14,246 nucleotides of DNA from Lachnospiraceae bacterium UBA3863 (GTDB lineage: Bacteria; Bacillota; Clostridia; Lachnospirales; Lachnospiraceae), in assembly GCA_002392385.1 (NCBI GenBank), contig DGGX01000244.1, positions 1 to 14,246 of the forward strand, written 5' to 3'. Made by a program: the position numbers and the translations under genes. Shown here piece by piece: positions 7,623 through 13,445 of the stretch. The notes under the pieces were generated by a model. That model was not told the origin of the DNA. It saw nothing but the letters and a program-made list of their open reading frames with translations, and did no database searches. Every line of letters begins with the position of its first letter. Position 1 is the stretch's first letter.

Positions 7623-7710
7623 TCTGTGCCGGTAACATTGGCACACATACTTGACAAAAATGTGCCCCCTGTCATGAGTCAGGGGTGTGCCAACTTGTGA
7701 CATTGTGTCA
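7623..7710. promoter_or_regulatory. Candidate shared enhancer region between divergent sigma-54 promoters
   Basis: This stretch is dense in symmetric elements. TGTGCC (7625-7630) and GGCACA (7640-7645) form an inverted repeat, with further TGTGCC copies at 7661 and 7686. TTGGCACAC (7638-7646) mirrors GTGTGCCAA (7685-7693). CCCCTG (7666-7671) mirrors CAGGGG (7680-7685). TGACA-TTG-TGTCA (7698-7710) is a 13-bp palindrome, and TGACA/TGTCA also occur at 7652 and 7670. It lies about 80-180 bp upstream of the leftward promoter and 20-105 bp upstream of the rightward one, the usual distance range for enhancer-binding activators. Which repeat is bound cannot be decided. The rest of the 7442-7787 gap holds only leader sequence. 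Confidence 0.55.
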
Positions 7711-7727
7711 GAACCCATTGCACAGAG

Positions 7728-7743
7728 TGGAATAAAACTTGCT
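7728..7743 (+). promoter_or_regulatory. Sigma-54 promoter for the lactonase-esterase operon
   Basis: TGGAATAAAACTTGCT has the exact GG-N10-GC spacing (GG 7729-7730, GC 7741-7742) and a perfect TTGCT -12 element; the -24 element is TGGAAT instead of TGGCAC. The predicted start is near 7754, about 34 nt before the ATG at 7788. The AT-rich spacer and its position beside the palindromic region support it. Confidence 0.8.
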
Positions 7744-7787
7744 GTTTCTATAAAACAGGTAAGTATTTGTTCAAAGGAGGTCAGAAC

Positions 7788-8555
7788 ATGGGTGTTAAAA
7801 GAGCCTGTTTTCTCAACTGCGGTACAGTCAGCGCTCCTCACAGCGGGATCGAGATCTTCGGAGACAGCCACCAGACTATGATCCTTCCCGTTGCACCTGC
7901 CCTGCTGGACACGGACGACGGTTACGTCCTGTATGACACCGGTCTGCACCCCGACGGGATCGAGGACCCGGACAGGATCTGGGGTGATATGAAGAGCGCG
8001 GTGGTGGATTTCGGTCCTGAGAACACCATCACAAATCAGCTGAAGCTTGCGGGTGTAGATCCCTCGGAGATCAAATATGTGATCAACTCCCACCTGCATT
8101 TCGATCACACCGGCGGCAATCACCTCTTCCCGCATGCCACCTTCATGGTGCAGAAGACGGAGCTGCGTTTCGCCCTGCATCCCTCGGATTATTTCAGCGC
8201 CTGCTATCTGGACACGCATATGAAGGAGCCGGAGAAGTACATTCTTCTGGACGGCAGCACCACTGTCCTCGGCGACATTCTGCTTCTCTTCACGCCCGGT
8301 CATACGCCCGGCCACCAGTCCATGGTCTTCAGCCTGCCCAAGAGCGGGACCTTCGTCCTGCCGGCGGATTCCGCCCACAGCTACGCGAATATGGAGGGCA
8401 ATTCCCCTTCCGGTTTCGGCACCTATTCCATGGAAGAGGCCATGAGCGTGCGGCAGATGAACGCCATAGCAGAGTACCTGCACGGCAAGGTCTGGGTCCA
8501 GCATGATCCCGATTTCTGGAAGGACTGTAAACCCGCCCCCTATTGGTACGAATAA
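7788..8555 (+). CDS. Metallo-beta-lactamase-fold hydrolase, N-acyl homoserine lactonase (AiiA/AttM)-like
   Basis: A 255-residue dizinc hydrolase of the AiiA/AttM lactonase branch, the usual length for that family. The metal ligands can all be placed: H102-x-H104-x-D106-H107 (SHLHFDHTGG), His172 in TPGHTPGHQS, Asp194 in LPADSAHS, and His239 in VQHDPDF. The spacings match those of AiiA (H169, D191, H235). No signal peptide is visible, so it is cytosolic. ATG 7788 follows a perfect AAAGGAGG at 7773-7780; a TTG at 7767 would include that site and is rejected. It is first in an operon driven by the sigma-54 promoter at 7728, with the esterase gene 42 bp downstream. Members open lactone rings. Quorum-signal degradation is possible, but the catabolic neighbours favour a lactone intermediate or nutrient as substrate. 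Confidence 0.88.
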   Translation: MGVKRACFLNCGTVSAPHSGIEIFGDSHQTMILPVAPALLDTDDGYVLYDTGLHPDGIEDPDRIWGDMKSAVVDFGPENTITNQLKLAGVDPSEIKYVINSHLHFDHTGGNHLFPHATFMVQKTELRFALHPSDYFSACYLDTHMKEPEKYILLDGSTTVLGDILLLFTPGHTPGHQSMVFSLPKSGTFVLPADSAHSYANMEGNSPSGFGTYSMEEAMSVRQMNAIAEYLHGKVWVQHDPDFWKDCKPAPYWYE

Positions 8556-8597
8556 AAGGCTGCGACAGTCAGGGATCAGATTCAGAAAGGAGAGACT

Positions 8598-9503
8598 ATG
8601 TCCCACGCAACGATCAACTTTTCCAGCAGCAGCCTCCGCAGACCGATCACGATCAATGCGGTCTTTCCCACGGACAAGACCATCCGGGACGACCAGTTCA
8701 TCCCTGAGAAAAAACCGATGAAGACCATCTATTTCCTGGAGGGGATGACGGGCAATTACATCGGTCTCAGCAACTATACCCGCATCCAGTCCATCGCGGA
8801 GGACTACAATGTCTGCGTGATCATGATCGGCGGAGAGAACATGTGGTTCGCGGATTCCCAGATCACGGGCAATTTCTACGACCGCATGGTCTATCACGAC
8901 ATCCTGAAGTATACCCGCAACACCTTCAACCTCTCCGATAAAAGAGAAGACACCTATATCGCCGGTTTTTCCATGGGCGGATTTGGAGCGATCAATATCG
9001 GTCTGCGTCATCCCGATCTCTTCAGCCATATCGTAGCCATGAGCCCCGGGCTCAGTAAGGACATCATTCTGGCAGCGGCGGATGATGAGAAGAGCGGACA
9101 GGGCTATCTGGCCGACAGCTACCGCGCCATGTACGGTCTGAAGGATCTGGCCGATTTCGAGAACTCCGATGACGATTATGAGTACCTCGCCCGCAAGGTC
9201 ATGGAGGAGACCCCGGAGCTGATGCCCAGGATCTACCTCTCAGCCGGTGAGAAGGACGAGCTGCTCGGCTGCACCACAGCCTACTATGAATATCTGAAGA
9301 AACTCGGATGGAAGGACGTCACTTTCAACCTACAGAAAGGTCTCGGACACTCCTGGCAGGAGCTGGAGGAGTCCCTCTACAAGGCCGTCACCGAGTTCCT
9401 GCCTCTCGACGGAGGCTTCCGCGGCAACTGGATCGAGTACGGACCGGAAGCCAATTACACCTACGACAACAACGCCCACTACGCCATCTGGTACGATGTA
9501 TAA
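8598..9503 (+). CDS. Esterase D/tributyrin esterase-like alpha/beta-hydrolase, copy 1
   Basis: A 301-residue alpha/beta-hydrolase of the putative esterase family (PF00756, with EstA and S-formylglutathione hydrolase). The catalytic triad is visible: Ser125 in the elbow GFSMGG, Asp220 in SAGEKDELL, and His251 in GLGHSWQEL. The oxyanion-side YFLEGMTGN segment lies near residue 45. No signal peptide or membrane segment is seen, so it should be cytosolic. ATG 8598 follows AAAGGAG at 8586-8592. It sits 42 bp behind the lactonase and is closely followed by a paralogue, suggesting stepwise cleavage of ester or acyl groups. Past the triad it carries an extra C-terminal stretch (NWIEYGPEANYTYDNN) whose role is unclear. 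The substrate is unknown. Confidence 0.88.
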   Translation: MSHATINFSSSSLRRPITINAVFPTDKTIRDDQFIPEKKPMKTIYFLEGMTGNYIGLSNYTRIQSIAEDYNVCVIMIGGENMWFADSQITGNFYDRMVYHDILKYTRNTFNLSDKREDTYIAGFSMGGFGAINIGLRHPDLFSHIVAMSPGLSKDIILAAADDEKSGQGYLADSYRAMYGLKDLADFENSDDDYEYLARKVMEETPELMPRIYLSAGEKDELLGCTTAYYEYLKKLGWKDVTFNLQKGLGHSWQELEESLYKAVTEFLPLDGGFRGNWIEYGPEANYTYDNNAHYAIWYDV

Positions 9504-9517
9504 AAACAGCACTCCCT

Positions 9518-9573
9518 GAAAAGAGAAGGTGCAGGGAGAGAGCTTGCTCCCGATCCTGGAACCTTCTCTTTTC
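9518..9573 (+). terminator. Terminator-like hairpin after esterase 1
   Basis: GAAAAGAGAAGGT (9518-9530) pairs perfectly with ACCTTCTCTTTTC (9561-9573). A smaller inner stem GGGAG/CTCCC (9534-9538 and 9547-9551) lies in the loop. The U-rich 3' arm gives a terminator with T's inside the stem. It probably ends or reduces the lactonase-esterase 1 transcript. No clear promoter is visible in the 67 bp before esterase 2, so some read-through is likely. Confidence 0.7.
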
Positions 9574-9640
9574 TGTAGGCACTGTTATTAAATACATATT
9601 GATGTACAGGAACAAAACCATTTAAGGAAAGGAGAACACC

Positions 9641-10549
9641 ATGGCAAGGTTTTCAACCAACTTCATGAGCGAATCCATCAAGAGGGCGATCCCGCTCGAG
9701 ATCGTGCTGCCGACTGACCACTGCGTGATGCCGAACGGACCTCTGCCGGAGTTGAACCGCCCCTACAGGACCCTCTACTATCTGGAGGGATCCATGGGCA
9801 ATTCCAGCGGTCCGGTCAACTATTCCCATCTGCAGCTTCTCGCCGAGGACTATAACCTGGCAGTCGTCGTGATCGGCGGCGAGAACCGCTGGTGGGGCCA
9901 TGCGACCAGGCTGGATGAGGACTACGGCGATCTGGTGACCGTGGATGTCGTCAACTTCACCCGCAGGGCTTTCAATCTCTCCAGGAAGAGAGAGGACACC
10001 TTCATCGGCGGCTTCTCCATGGGCGGCCACGGCGCCTACGTGCTCGGCCTGCGCAATCCGGACCTCTTTGGCGCGATCATCGCACTGGATGCCTCTCTGC
10101 AGAAGATGGCGATCTCGACTTCTGTGAATGAGAAGGAGCGCTGGGATCCCACCCCTAAGAGCGGTTATGAGACCATCCTCGGCCTCGACAAGGTGGAGGA
10201 CTGGGTAGGAAGCGATCAGGACTACGAGTGGCTCGCCAAGAATCTGGCCGAGAAGGCTCCTGAGAAGAAGCCCGCCATTTTCTCCGCCTGCGGCACGGCC
10301 GACGGCCTGTACGGGTTCAACCAGGAGTACACGGCTTACCTCAAGGGTCTCGGCTACGACGTCACCTGCTATGACGTGCAGGACGGCCTGCACAACTATT
10401 TCACCTGCGAGGCAGGCCTGGAAGCGGCCCTGAAGTGGCTTCCTCTGGAGACCCAGATCCACGAGAATTATCCTTATTTTGGAACCACGGCCAACGTCGG
10501 ATTTGCAAACTTCAACGGATGGAAGACACTGTATAACGTGGAGGCGTAA
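9641..10549 (+). CDS. Esterase D/tributyrin esterase-like alpha/beta-hydrolase, copy 2
   Basis: A 302-residue paralogue of the preceding esterase, aligned along almost the whole length (for example EDTFIGGFSMGG against EDTYIAGFSMGG). The triad is Ser126 (GFSMGG), Asp221 (GTADGLYG) and His251 (DGLHNYF). The lid and substrate-side segments differ: copy 2 has ENRWWGHATRLDEDYGD where copy 1 has ENMWFADSQITGNFYD, so the two probably prefer different substrates. ATG 9641 follows AAAGGAG at 9628-9634. The 15-nt leader TAAGGAAAGGAGAAC is identical to that of the acyl-CoA dehydrogenase. It is followed by a strong terminator at 10629. A degenerate sigma-54-like AGGCAC-N5-TTAAA at 9577 is too weak to call, so expression may rely on read-through. 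Confidence 0.88.
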   Translation: MARFSTNFMSESIKRAIPLEIVLPTDHCVMPNGPLPELNRPYRTLYYLEGSMGNSSGPVNYSHLQLLAEDYNLAVVVIGGENRWWGHATRLDEDYGDLVTVDVVNFTRRAFNLSRKREDTFIGGFSMGGHGAYVLGLRNPDLFGAIIALDASLQKMAISTSVNEKERWDPTPKSGYETILGLDKVEDWVGSDQDYEWLAKNLAEKAPEKKPAIFSACGTADGLYGFNQEYTAYLKGLGYDVTCYDVQDGLHNYFTCEAGLEAALKWLPLETQIHENYPYFGTTANVGFANFNGWKTLYNVEA

Positions 10550-10628
10550 GCGGTTCCGGCTTGAGATCGCTGCCAGGAGCAGAGGCGGCTGTAACTGTCA
10601 TGGATCTGAGATAAACGCTGTTATCTTG

Positions 10629-10687
10629 GGACAGTTTTCCGAAAGCGTACCCTTTAGTGGTCACGGTTCGGTAAACTGTCCTTTTTT
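10629..10687 (+). terminator. Intrinsic terminator after esterase 2
   Basis: GGACAGTTTTCCGAA (10629-10643) pairs with TTCGGTAAACTGTCC (10667-10681) over 15 bp with one mismatch. The loop is 23 nt, and TTTTTT follows (10682-10687). It separates the lactonase-esterase genes from the SDR-PrpD-CoA-transferase operon, whose promoter begins 12 bp later. Nothing recognisable lies in the 79 bp between the esterase stop and this hairpin. Confidence 0.85.
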
Positions 10688-10698
10688 ATTTTGAAAAC

Positions 10699-10714
10699 AG
10701 GAACGGAATATGCA
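10699..10714 (+). promoter_or_regulatory. Probable sigma-54 promoter for the SDR-PrpD-CoA-transferase operon
   Basis: AGGAACGGAATATGCA has GG at 10700-10701 and GC at 10712-10713 with exact ten-base spacing. Against the consensus YTGGCACGRNNNTTGCW it has three mismatches, all outside the essential GG and GC. It lies just behind the esterase 2 terminator and about 93 bp upstream of the SDR start, with no convincing -35/-10 alternative in between. Confidence 0.6.
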
Positions 10715-10772
10715 TGATCTGTCTGTAAAGAGTTTTGATCCGGCAACTCACGGAACACTTACAACAGGCAAG

Positions 10773-10790
10773 GGGACACGAGGGTGTCCC
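10773..10790 (+). other. Leader hairpin directly before the SDR Shine-Dalgarno sequence
   Basis: GGGACAC (10773-10779) and GTGTCCC (10784-10790) form a perfect 7-bp stem with a GAGG loop. The Shine-Dalgarno GGAGAGGAG (10791-10799) follows immediately, 7 nt from the ATG. It could stabilise the mRNA or affect ribosome access, or simply be incidental. No alternative pairing with the Shine-Dalgarno sequence was seen. Confidence 0.35.
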
Positions 10791-10806
10791 GGAGAGGAGA
10801 ACAGTA

Positions 10807-11408
10807 ATGTTTAAGCCGGCGATGTGGCGGATGAGAGCCTCAGCAAGAAGGCTTTTGCCAAGGCCATCGAGGAGTTCGGCAAGGTGGACATCGTGGTCAA
10901 CAACGCCGGACTCGGCGAGTCCAACACGGTCGAGACGACCACGACCGAACACTGGGATTACTTCATGAATGTCAACCTGCGCGGCGCCTTCTTCTTCTGC
11001 AGAGAGGCCGCGGAGTATTTCCTTCCGAAGGGGGAGGGCTGCATCATCAACGTCTCCTCCATCAACGGCCTGAAGCCCGGCAACGGCCTCACCTACACCA
11101 CCTCCAAGGGTGCCCTGTGCACCATGACAAGGAACCTGGCTATCCGCTTCGCGGGCACGAACATCCGCGTGAACGCGCTGTGCCCCGGCCTCACCGCCAC
11201 CCCCACCGAGCAGGCCTTCAAGGCGGACAAACTGGCTCAGGACGGCGTCAGCATGAGACAGTTCGGCAACCCCTACATCAACCAGACCTTCGACGGCGAG
11301 ATCCCCGCGAGAGGACAGGCCTACGGCGCGCTGTTCCTGGCCAGTGAACTGGGCCAGTACATGACCGGCCAGAATCTGGTCATCGAGAAGGGCAGATATT
11401 TCAACTGA
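10807..11408 (+). pseudogene. Short-chain dehydrogenase/reductase, N-terminal cofactor domain deleted with frameshift
   Basis: Classical SDR from about residue 60 to the end: NNAG at 10899-10910, the catalytic Ser pair in INVSSING (11055-11060), YTTSK (Tyr codon 11094, Lys codon 11106) and NIRVNALCPGLTATP. SDRs oxidise or reduce hydroxy/oxo groups with NAD(P). The gene still has a strong Shine-Dalgarno site and ATG-TTT-AAG (MFK) at 10807, a normal SDR beginning. The frame then breaks at CCGGC (10816-10820), and the SDR frame resumes at GAT 10821 (DVADES). Against FabG, about 55 residues including TGxxxGIG are missing, roughly 170 bp, and the two parts are out of frame. A start at GTG 10824 has no ribosome binding site and would lack the cofactor site. 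Either a true pseudogene or an assembly deletion. Confidence 0.8.
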
Positions 11409-11431
11409 TCTCTGCCATCCGATCTGCTGGA

Positions 11432-11476
11432 TGTGCCGCTGTGTCATTTTGCAGAGAGACATGTCCAAATGGCACA
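11432..11476. promoter_or_regulatory. TGTGCC/GGCACA-type symmetric region between the SDR and PrpD remnants
   Basis: TGTGCC (11432-11437) and GGCACA (11471-11476) flank TGTCA (11442-11446) and the perfect palindrome GACATGTC (11458-11465). The 9-mer TGTGCCGCT is identical to 7484-7492. The composition resembles the region at 7623-7710, so it may be another activator site. No correctly spaced GG-N10-GC promoter follows before the PrpD remnant. Confidence 0.35.
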
Positions 11477-11536
11477 GCCGGGGAATAAAAGAAACGCCGA
11501 TATATTCCTGCCCAAACGGCTATATTTCCGAGGAAG

Positions 11537-11576
11537 GCGCGCATGATCCTGTTTTCGCAGCATTGTGCGCGCTTTT
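11537..11576 (+). terminator. Possible terminator between the SDR and PrpD remnants
   Basis: GCGCGCA (11537-11543) pairs with TGCGCGC (11566-11572), with partial further pairing inside, and TTTT follows (11573-11576). The T-run is short and the loop long (22 nt), so it may be a pause or attenuator rather than a full stop. The genes on both sides face the same way, and no promoter is visible downstream, which argues for read-through. Confidence 0.4.
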
Positions 11577-11601
11577 CCCAGAAGAACGGAAGGTGACTGG
11601 C

Positions 11602-12106
11602 ATGAAAATTGCTCACACTATCCACTACCAGCATGGGCTGCCGATGCACCACCAACCCGATCGAGGAGAAGCAGTATCCCAGGACCCCTGAGGAGGCGCT
11701 GTTCTCGAACCCCTATGCCGCGGCTTATGCCATCTTCACGGGCGACTGCTATATCGACGCCTTCCACGAGGACAATTACGAGAGGATGATGGCCGATCCG
11801 GAGTTCGTGGACTTCATGAAGAAGTTCTCCTACACCGCCACACCGGAGATCACCACGGCTTTCGACAACTATCCGATCGAGATCACCCTCAAGGACGGCC
11901 GGAAGTTCTCCAAGGTCGAGGGCGACCTGCCTGGCAACCAGAAGAATCCCATGACCTGGGAGCAGGCCATCGCCAAGTTCGAGAAGACCCAGAAGTTCTC
12001 CGCCGTGGATCTCGGCAGGGAGAAGTACGACAAGGTCATCGAGATCTGCAGGAACATGGAGAACATCGAGGACATGCGCGAGCTGCTCAGGAATATGGTC
12101 CCGTAA
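11602..12106 (+). pseudogene. MmgE/PrpD family protein, only the C-terminal third remains
   Basis: The frame ending at TAA 12104-12106 encodes about 155 residues resembling the C-terminus of MmgE/PrpD proteins (2-methylcitrate dehydratase, cis-aconitate decarboxylase and relatives). Visible are the SNPYAAAYAIFTGD segment, ITLKDGRKFSKVEGDLPGNQKNPMTWEQAIAKF, and a helical end. Family members have roughly 450-500 residues, so about 300 are missing. An ATG at 11602 with AAGGTG upstream (MKIAHTIHYQ) is in a different frame and may be the original gene start joined to the C-terminal part by an out-of-frame deletion near 11620. Starts in the PrpD frame (TTG 11609, ATG 11633) have no ribosome binding site. 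The CoA-transferase starts 33 bp later. The original role was probably hydration or dehydration of an acid. The family call is by pattern only. Confidence 0.65.
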
Positions 12107-12139
12107 GGAAACACACAATATCAGAAAGGAGATCATAAC

Positions 12140-13357
12140 ATGAAACCGTTGGAAGGAATCCGCATCCTTGACTTTACCCAGTTCTTCTCGGGCCCGGTCT
12201 GCACCCTGCTGCTGAGCGATTTCGGCGCCGAGGTCATCAAGCTGGAGAATCCTCCGGCCGGTGACGCCACCCGCTACGGCAAGTTCATCGAGAACGGCAA
12301 CAGCACGCATTTTGCGACCCGTAACCGCGGCAAGAAGTCCGTTGCCATCAACATGAAGGATCCCGCCCAGAAGGAGCTCTTCCTGAAGCTGGTCAAGACT
12401 GCAGATGCTGTTGTCGAGAACTTCAAGCCCGGCACCATGGAGAAGTTCGGCGTTACCTATGATGTCCTGAAGGAGATCAATCCGAAGATCGTCTTCACCC
12501 GCATCTCCGGCTATGGGCAGAGCGGCCCTTACTCTAACCGCAGCGCCTACGACACCACCGTGCAGGCGGAGTCCGGCGTCATGTCCATCACAGGCCCGCA
12601 GGACGGCGGCCCCACCGCCAGCGGCGCTTCCATCGCTGACTACTGCGGCGGCCTGGTGGGCTGCATCGGCACCCTGATCGGCATCGTCGAGGCCCAGAGA
12701 ACCGGCCACGGCCGTGAGGTGGACGCCTCCATGATGGATGCCCTGGTCCTCCTGCAGGAGAATCGTCTGAGCACCTATCTCAAGAACGGTATTGTGCCCA
12801 AGCCCAACGGCAACCGTTATCCCGCTGCCAGCCCGATCGGCGATTTCATGTGCGGCGACGGTATCCCGGTTATGATCAATGTCTCCACGGACAAGCAGTT
12901 CCAGTCCTTCGCGGAAGTGTTCGAGCAGCCCCAGTGGCTGGAGAATCCGCACTTCGCCAGCATGAGCCTGCGCGCGGAGAACTATCTGGAAGTGGAGGCC
13001 GAAGTCAAGCGCGTCTTCGGTGCCCTCACCAGTGATGAGGTAACTTCCCGCATGCAGTCCCGGAAACTGGTCTACGGCAAGATCAATAACTACGAGACGC
13101 TCGTGAAGCACCCCCAGATCGAATACAGGCAGACCTTCGTGAACGCTGTCTGGCCGGACGGCACTACCTTCAAGGTGCCCGGCAACCCGCTCCACATGAG
13201 CGATCTGGAGAGGGAGATGGATTATACGACTGTGCCGCTCGGGACCAACACCCTGGAGGTCCTCTCCGAGGTCGCTGACGAGGCTTACGTGAAGGAACTG
13301 ATGGGGCCCGTGCTGGAGGCTGTCGCGGAACACCAGAAGAAGGCGCTGGGGAAATAA
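12140..13357 (+). CDS. Family III CoA-transferase (CaiB/BaiF type), copy 2
   Basis: A 405-residue family III CoA-transferase, complete. It opens PLEGIRILDFTQFFSGPVCTLLL with GAEVIKLENP at about 29-38 and VVENFKPGTMEKFG at 91-104. The expected aspartyl nucleophile is Asp167 in ASIADYCGGLVG, matching Asp169 of formyl-CoA transferase. TGHGREVDASMMDA follows and is the usual strand after it. ATG 12140 has AAAGGAG at 12125-12131. It is last in the operon with the SDR and PrpD remnants and appears intact though its neighbours are broken. It differs clearly from copy 1 (for example RNRGKKSVAINMKDP against TAGKKNICINLKTP), so it is a divergent paralogue, not a recent duplicate. Possible roles include activating a hydroxy- or unsaturated acid using a product acyl-CoA as donor, as CaiB and FldA do. 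The substrate is unknown. Confidence 0.93.
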   Translation: MKPLEGIRILDFTQFFSGPVCTLLLSDFGAEVIKLENPPAGDATRYGKFIENGNSTHFATRNRGKKSVAINMKDPAQKELFLKLVKTADAVVENFKPGTMEKFGVTYDVLKEINPKIVFTRISGYGQSGPYSNRSAYDTTVQAESGVMSITGPQDGGPTASGASIADYCGGLVGCIGTLIGIVEAQRTGHGREVDASMMDALVLLQENRLSTYLKNGIVPKPNGNRYPAASPIGDFMCGDGIPVMINVSTDKQFQSFAEVFEQPQWLENPHFASMSLRAENYLEVEAEVKRVFGALTSDEVTSRMQSRKLVYGKINNYETLVKHPQIEYRQTFVNAVWPDGTTFKVPGNPLHMSDLEREMDYTTVPLGTNTLEVLSEVADEAYVKELMGPVLEAVAEHQKKALGK

Positions 13358-13377
13358 GCACGTTGAACATGAAGAGA

Positions 13378-13395
13378 GGTGCCGGTCACGGCACC
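13378..13395. repeat. Perfect short hairpin after CoA-transferase 2
   Basis: GGTGCCG (13378-13384) and CGGCACC (13389-13395) pair perfectly around a GTCA loop, 20 bp after the CoA-transferase stop. No T-run follows on the plus strand. It may protect the operon's 3' end or act together with the larger hairpin at 13407-13440. Its TGCC/GGCA core resembles the candidate regulatory half-sites, but the spacing is different. Confidence 0.4.
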
Positions 13396-13399
13396 CCGG

Positions 13400-13440
13400 A
13401 AAAAAGCGAGAGGCTGACCTCCTGTAAGGTCAGCCTCTCG
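13400..13440 (-). terminator. Intrinsic terminator of the sigma-54 activator gene
   Basis: CGAGAGGCTGACCT (13407-13420) and AGGTCAGCCTCTCG (13427-13440) form a perfect 14-bp stem with a 6-nt loop. On the minus strand it is followed by CTTTTTT (T-run 13405-13400), a textbook terminator for the leftward gene ending at 13446. It lies between convergent genes and may also stop the rightward CoA-transferase transcript. Confidence 0.88.
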
Positions 13441-13445
13441 TGCTG

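Noticed and set aside
6257..7675. Longer form of the acyl-CoA dehydrogenase starting at 7675
   Set aside because: The extra 78 residues have no family similarity, and the frame crosses the near-perfect sigma-54 promoter at 7528-7543. The ATG at 7441 has a good ribosome binding site.
7788..8555. Firm call as a quorum-quenching AHL lactonase
   Set aside because: The metal-binding motifs fit the family, but the substrate cannot be read from them, and a catabolic setting makes another lactone more likely.
7341..9029. Long minus-strand open frame across the divergent control region and the lactonase
   Set aside because: It runs through two sigma-54 promoters and antisense to well-supported genes, and no protein family is recognisable.
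9577..9592. Possible sigma-54 promoter before esterase 2 (AGGCAC-N5-TTAAA)
   Set aside because: The essential GC of the -12 element is AA. No good -35/-10 pair is there either, so no promoter is called.
11517..11531. Possible sigma-54 promoter before the MmgE/PrpD remnant
   Set aside because: GG-N10 leads to GA and both elements are otherwise poor matches.
11618..13333. Long minus-strand open frame antisense to CoA-transferase 2
   Set aside because: Leu/His/Gly-rich antisense product typical of a codon-bias shadow; the plus-strand CoA-transferase is unambiguous.
2038..13357. Bile-acid 7-dehydroxylation (bai) operon, suggested by CaiB/BaiF proteins and an SDR
   Set aside because: No BaiB ligase, BaiCD/BaiH flavoenzymes, BaiE dehydratase or BaiG carrier is recognisable. 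Family III CoA-transferases serve many pathways.
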